Of a DNA stretch of 9,793 nt, positions 6,856 to 9,793 are shown one piece after another (the stretch's first letter is position 1; every line of letters starts with the position of its first letter). Below the pieces are notes generated by a model that saw only the letters and a program-made list of their open reading frames with translations, did not search any database and was not told where the DNA came from. Source of the stretch: Promethearchaeota archaeon. Its GTDB lineage: Archaea; Asgardarchaeota; Lokiarchaeia; Sigyniarchaeales; SOKP01. Location of the stretch: positions 1 to 9,793 of the forward strand of contig JAUWNA010000047.1 of assembly GCA_030612905.1 (NCBI GenBank), given 5' to 3'. The position numbers and the translations under genes were made by a program.

Positions 6856-7520
6856 TTTACTTTTTTATATTTTAGAATTAGGTAATTATTTCTATGATTC
6901 ACATCAGATAAGATATATCTAGGGCTTTCAATCATTTTTGTAAAGCCCTCTCCCTCTACTAAGCTGATAGCATCTTTACCACCAACGATCCAAGGGGCAA
7001 TTGTTAACCTTATTTCGTCTACTAAATTATCTTTGATAAAACTCCAATTCAAATTGCCACCTCCCTCTAGTAGAATCTTTTTTATACCCTTTTGATATAA
7101 AATTTGCATAAGTTTAACCACATCAACTCTGCTCCCTCTACCTGATTTTATAATCGTAATGTTTTTTAATTGGAAATCTTTTATTTTCTCCATAGAAACA
7201 TTTTCAGTTATACATATGATCGTAGGGTAAACTTCTGGTCTATATTTTATCACTCTTGAATTAATTGGTATTGATAAATTACTATCTAACACAATTCGAT
7301 AATAACCGTTATGATTGTAATAATTAATATGGAGTTTTGGATTATCTTTTAAAATCGTCCCTTTACCAACCATAATTGCATCTACCTCTGTTCTTAGTTT
7401 ATGTACGGCTTTCCAGTCCTCTTCGTCAGAAAGATCCGGATCTCCTATCTTAGAAGCAATTTTACCGTCAATTGTCATAGCGGCGCTCAAAATTATGTAA
7501 GGATGCTTATTTCCTTTCAT
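6852..7520 (-). CDS. arfC: ArfC: 2,5-diamino-6-(ribosylamino)pyrimidinone 5'-phosphate reductase (RIB7/RibD-C type)
   Basis: NADPH-type reductase of archaeal riboflavin synthesis. It reduces the ribosyl side chain of the ring-opened GTP product to ribityl, the step before deamination in the fungal/archaeal order. The 222 residues match the stand-alone archaeal enzymes, with no RibD deaminase domain attached. Motifs of the RibD C-terminal / DHFR-like fold are YIILSAAMTIDGKIA near residue 8, the VDAIMVGKGTILKDNP segment near 46, KKILLEGGGNLNWSF near 148 and APWIVGGKDA near 175. It overlaps the upstream amidohydrolase by 14 bp and the downstream cofG by 4 bp. GAGGT on the minus strand at 7526-7530 lies 5 nt before the ATG and fixes the start. 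Its product is two steps from the CofH substrate, which explains its place next to cofG and cofH. Confidence 0.92.
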   Translation of the reverse strand: MKGNKHPYIILSAAMTIDGKIASKIGDPDLSDEEDWKAVHKLRTEVDAIMVGKGTILKDNPKLHINYYNHNGYYRIVLDSNLSIPINSRVIKYRPEVYPTIICITENVSMEKIKDFQLKNITIIKSGRGSRVDVVKLMQILYQKGIKKILLEGGGNLNWSFIKDNLVDEIRLTIAPWIVGGKDAISLVEGEGFTKMIESPRYILSDVNHRNNYLILKYKKVK

Positions 7521-8679
7521 TTACTACCTCCCCTTTAATAAATGTTTTTCTGATATTTTCAGACTTAGTCCTCTGGACAATTATTGGATAAATGTTTTTG
7601 TGATCAATCTTATATGAATAATAGTTCGGGTCAGATAATTTTAGTAAAAAAAAATCAGCATATTTCCCCTCTGAAATTGACCCAAATTCTTTTTCTAACC
7701 CAAAATTTTTAGCAGCATTAATGGATACCATTTTCAACAAATCTTTTGAAGAAATTTTAATATTACTTTTATCAGTTGATAAAACACGAGAAATTCTATA
7801 TAGGTAACGCATTTCTTCGAACAAATCAATCGTATTTGCCATTACATTATCAGTCCCTAAACTTACAGGAATTTTTAAACTATTAATTTCGTTTATTGGT
7901 GGAAATCCAATTCCAAAATAACCATTACATCGAGGGCATAAAACTATAGAAATATTACTACCCTTTATTCGCTCTAAATCTCCTTTTGTATAATGAGTAC
8001 CATGTATAATTACATCGATTAAATCATCGTTTATTATTTCATTAAAAAGGGGCTCGTTTCTCGAGAGTTCAGAGTCGTGGCACGCTATAATTTTTTTTAA
8101 ATATTCTTTTTTTAAGCTACTTAATTTTTCTTTGTTTTTAGGAGAAAGATGCTTATAACTAGCAAATCCTAAGCCATCAGCGTTTTTTAATACAGTTTCC
8201 GCATCAACTGAATTATTATCCCTTCCTAAAATGAGTTTATTAATAGGAGAATTCTTTAAAGTTTCTTTTAAAAGATCTATGCCTTTTAACCCATTTTCTC
8301 GAAAGTCCACAAAGAATGTTATGCCGTTTGCTAGCATTTCTAAAACTGCTTTTTTTATTCCTTCAATTTTGGTTTCACTTGAGATTGTACTTAACAATTT
8401 ATGCTTTAATCCATTTGGAGGAGCGACAACATCTATTAAATCTTTATTAAATCCCTCCTCTTTAGCAAAACTATCGCCAATATGAATATGGGAATTAATT
8501 AGACCTGGAACTAATAAATTATTTCGTCCTTTCCTCGAGATATCAATATTATTCCTAATATTATCACAAGAGATTGTAATAATCTTTCCGTCTTTATCTA
8601 CTTCTATTGAAATATTTTTTTTTAGCTCTAAATCGTCTCCAATTAGACCGTAATTGCTATATATTGCAGTTTTAGGCAT
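7507..8679 (-). CDS. Amidohydrolase-superfamily (COG0402-type) putative deaminase, first gene of the F420 operon
   Basis: A 390-residue metal-dependent hydrolase of the cytosine/SAH/guanine deaminase type. The metal site looks complete: H64-x-H66 (LINSHIHIGDS), H201 with the HxxE glutamate E204 (ACHDSEL), a His in HGTH (226-229), and Asp277 in VSLGTDN. VLCPRCN (246-252), DLFEEMR and a C-terminal GSISEGKYADFFLL (a short beta domain) complete the family pattern. The segment after HxH contains APPNGLKH (86-93) instead of the usual MtaD/SAH-deaminase sequence, so the substrate probably differs. It overlaps arfC by 14 bp and heads an operon with arfC, cofG and cofH. Two roles fit: deamination of the ArfC product toward 5-amino-6-ribitylaminouracil, or deamination of the 5'-deoxyadenosine made by CofG and CofH. 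There is no SD before the ATG, and a TATA-like box lies about 22 nt upstream, so the mRNA may be leaderless. Confidence 0.85.
   Translation of the reverse strand: MPKTAIYSNYGLIGDDLELKKNISIEVDKDGKIITISCDNIRNNIDISRKGRNNLLVPGLINSHIHIGDSFAKEEGFNKDLIDVVAPPNGLKHKLLSTISSETKIEGIKKAVLEMLANGITFFVDFRENGLKGIDLLKETLKNSPINKLILGRDNNSVDAETVLKNADGLGFASYKHLSPKNKEKLSSLKKEYLKKIIACHDSELSRNEPLFNEIINDDLIDVIIHGTHYTKGDLERIKGSNISIVLCPRCNGYFGIGFPPINEINSLKIPVSLGTDNVMANTIDLFEEMRYLYRISRVLSTDKSNIKISSKDLLKMVSINAAKNFGLEKEFGSISEGKYADFFLLKLSDPNYYSYKIDHKNIYPIIVQRTKSENIRKTFIKGEVVNERK
7526..7530 (-). promoter_or_regulatory. Shine-Dalgarno GAGGT for arfC
   Basis: On the minus strand GAGGT is followed by AGTAA and then ATG 7520. 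It is the clearest SD in the window and lies within the 3' end of the amidohydrolase gene. Confidence 0.6.
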
Positions 8680-8696
8680 ATTGAATTCAAATTTTA

Positions 8697-8704
8697 TTTA
8701 TAAA
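8697..8704 (-). promoter_or_regulatory. TATA box for the amidohydrolase-arfC-cofG-cofH operon
   Basis: TTTATAAA (palindromic) is centred about 22 nt before ATG 8679 on the minus strand. With archaeal spacing of about 25 nt from TATA centre to transcription start, the transcript would begin at or next to the ATG. This agrees with the absence of an SD. Other TATA-like strings are nearby, so the exact box is uncertain. Confidence 0.4.
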
Positions 8705-8718
8705 ATAAATAAAATAAA
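8701..8718. repeat. Two perfect tandem copies of TAAAATAAA in the divergent spacer
   Basis: The 9-mer occurs at 8701-8709 and 8710-8718 without mismatch, overlapping the presumed operon TATA box. It is low-complexity A/T, so chance is possible, but an identical second pair structure lies 10 bp further on. Confidence 0.5.
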
Positions 8719-8727
8719 TATAATATC

Positions 8728-8745
8728 TTATAAAAATTATAAAAA
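8728..8745. repeat. Two perfect tandem copies of TTATAAAAA in the divergent spacer
   Basis: The 9-mer occurs at 8728-8736 and 8737-8745. It lies between the two divergent presumed promoters of the amidohydrolase operon and mptA. It could be duplicated TATA-like elements or an operator, or simply AT-rich sequence. Confidence 0.5.
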
Positions 8746-8756
8746 TTGGTACCTCA

Positions 8757-8764
8757 TATAAATA
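8757..8764 (+). promoter_or_regulatory. TATA box of mptA
   Basis: TATAAATA is centred about 30 nt before the proposed ATT start at 8791, predicting a transcript with only a few untranslated bases. The box is about 100 nt upstream of the first GTG in the frame (8863), so its position favours the upstream start. Confidence 0.45.
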
Positions 8765-8790
8765 ACGAGTAAAAAAATCGGTGTTAATTA

Positions 8791-9747
8791 ATTCATCAGT
8801 TTAAGAAAGATTTACAAAGCTCTGGTTCGATAGTTGATATTCCAATCGATAAAGTTGGGATCGTGGGAGTAGAAAAGAAAGTTGAGATTATTCATGAAAA
8901 TAAACGATTTTCTTTTTACCCCAAAATATCTGCTTTAATCTCTTTGCCAGCTCAACAGCGAGGCATACATATGTCGCGAACATCAGAAACTATTGAAGAA
9001 ATTATAAATGAAGTAATTTTTAAACCCACTCCATCGGTTGAATTAGTCGGAGATAGGATTGCTAGAAAATTGTTAGAACGGCATCCGTATACCGAAAAGA
9101 TTCATGTAAAATTAGAAGGAAAAATAATTGTACAAGGTAAAGACGAACATCAGAGAACCATCCAGAAAGCATATGAAATTAGCTCATTTGTAAAAGCAAA
9201 GAAGAAAGAACAAGGAGGAGTCGATTTCAGTTATTATATTGGAGCCAGTGCTGTTGGTATGACGGTTTGCCCCTGTGCTAAAGAAATGAGCCAAGAATAC
9301 GCTGAGGAAATTATTAAAAATAGGCAAGATCTTAACCTTTCTGATGATGTGGTTAAAACTCTTCTTAACATCCTACCTTTTAGCTCTCATAATCAACGTT
9401 CAAATGGAACTATAATTGTTCAAATAAAAGACTTAAATAGTAATAAGATTGATGTGTTAGATATCATTGATATTATTGAAGAATCGATGAGTGGAAAAAT
9501 ACAATCTGTTCTGAAAAGACCTGAAGAGGCCAAACTTGTCAGAATTGCTCATTTAAAACCGCTTTTTTCTGAAGATGTAGTAAGAGAAATGGCAAAAAAC
9601 TTTATTTTAAGAGATTTTCCAAACCTGGAAGATGATTTTAAAATTACTTTTAAAATTGAAAGTTTTGAATCTATTCACCCTCATAATGTGTATTCTGAGT
9701 TAAAAACTAATGTGGGTGAGTTGAGAAAAATTATAAAAATGTCGTAA
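8791..9747 (+). CDS. mptA: MptA: GTP cyclohydrolase of the FolE2/MptA (type IB) family, probable ATT start
   Basis: Fe(II)-dependent archaeal GTP cyclohydrolase making 7,8-dihydroneopterin 2',3'-cyclic phosphate, the first step of tetrahydromethanopterin-type pterin synthesis. From ATT 8791 the protein is 318 residues, close to the roughly 315 of known MptA. Family motifs in this numbering are QQRGIHMSR (55-63), VGMTVCPCAKE with C160 and C162, SSHNQR with H200 (199-203), the DSMSGE-like ESMSGK near 231, and FESIHPH (292-298) with E293, H296 and H298 as likely metal and active-site residues. The first standard start, GTG 8863, would remove KDLQSSG and DIPIDKVGIVGV, the conserved 'DVQ...DIPIDKVG' start of the family. 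A stop at 8785-8787 and no ATG, GTG or TTG in between leave ATT 8791 as the best candidate. The gene is transcribed divergently from the F420 operon. Confidence 0.88.
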   Translation: MHQFKKDLQSSGSIVDIPIDKVGIVGVEKKVEIIHENKRFSFYPKISALISLPAQQRGIHMSRTSETIEEIINEVIFKPTPSVELVGDRIARKLLERHPYTEKIHVKLEGKIIVQGKDEHQRTIQKAYEISSFVKAKKKEQGGVDFSYYIGASAVGMTVCPCAKEMSQEYAEEIIKNRQDLNLSDDVVKTLLNILPFSSHNQRSNGTIIVQIKDLNSNKIDVLDIIDIIEESMSGKIQSVLKRPEEAKLVRIAHLKPLFSEDVVREMAKNFILRDFPNLEDDFKITFKIESFESIHPHNVYSELKTNVGELRKIIKMS

Positions 9748-9750
9748 TAA

Positions 9751-9777
9751 TTTTTATTTGCCTATCTTTTCTTCTTT
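9751..9777 (+). terminator. T-rich terminator region after mptA
   Basis: Beginning three bases after the mptA stop are T5, a further ATTT, and then CTTTTCTTCTTT. Serial pyrimidine or T tracts without a clear hairpin are typical of archaeal intrinsic termination. Confidence 0.5.
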
Positions 9778-9793
9778 AAAAAATGTCTATAGA

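Noticed and set aside
8231..8485. Plus-strand open frame of 84 codons within the amidohydrolase gene
   Set aside because: It is antisense to the conserved metal-site region, with no recognisable motif.
9783..9793. Possible start (ATG TCT ATA) of a further plus-strand gene
   Set aside because: Only three codons are visible, no SD precedes it, and a minus-strand gene end is equally possible.

Overview
This is AT-rich DNA (roughly one third G+C by eye) from an archaeon. The evidence is the gene content: separate CofG and CofH genes, an archaeal-type ArfC pyrimidinone reductase, an MptA/FolE2-type GTP cyclohydrolase, a DUF1464 protein, and a two-domain dihydropteroate-synthase-like protein. TATA-like boxes sit close upstream of several starts. 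An uncultivated low-GC lineage (for example an Asgard-type archaeon) would fit, but the sequence alone does not settle the taxon. No rRNA, tRNA, mobile element or CRISPR array was seen, and no gene-free stretch exceeds about 165 bp.

Layout. (1) Positions 1-2288, plus strand: the 3' part of a DUF1464 gene, overlapped by a dihydropteroate-synthase-like gene. The latter's conserved N-terminal domain lies upstream of its first ATG and appears to start at ATT 711. (2) 2311-2601, minus: a small antibiotic-biosynthesis-monooxygenase-type protein. (3) 2767-4629, plus: an amino-acid dehydrogenase of the Glu/Leu/Phe/Val family fused to a C-terminal CBS pair; its substrate-pocket residues do not look like those of a glutamate enzyme. 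(4) 8679-4626, minus: a tightly overlapping four-gene operon, amidohydrolase - arfC - cofG - cofH. (5) 8791-9747, plus, divergent from that operon: mptA, which also seems to start at ATT.

How the genes fit together. Most of the window concerns cofactors built from GTP. ArfC makes a ribitylaminopyrimidine of the riboflavin pathway. After deamination and dephosphorylation this becomes 5-amino-6-ribitylaminouracil, which CofH joins to tyrosine and CofG cyclises to the F420 chromophore Fo. The amidohydrolase at the head of the operon carries a complete deaminase-type metal site. It is a candidate either for the deaminase step between ArfC and CofH, which to my knowledge has no assigned archaeal enzyme, or for 5'-deoxyadenosine clean-up after the two radical-SAM enzymes. 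MptA and the dihydropteroate-synthase-like protein belong to tetrahydro(methano)pterin synthesis. These last two are also the two genes that appear to use ATT starts.
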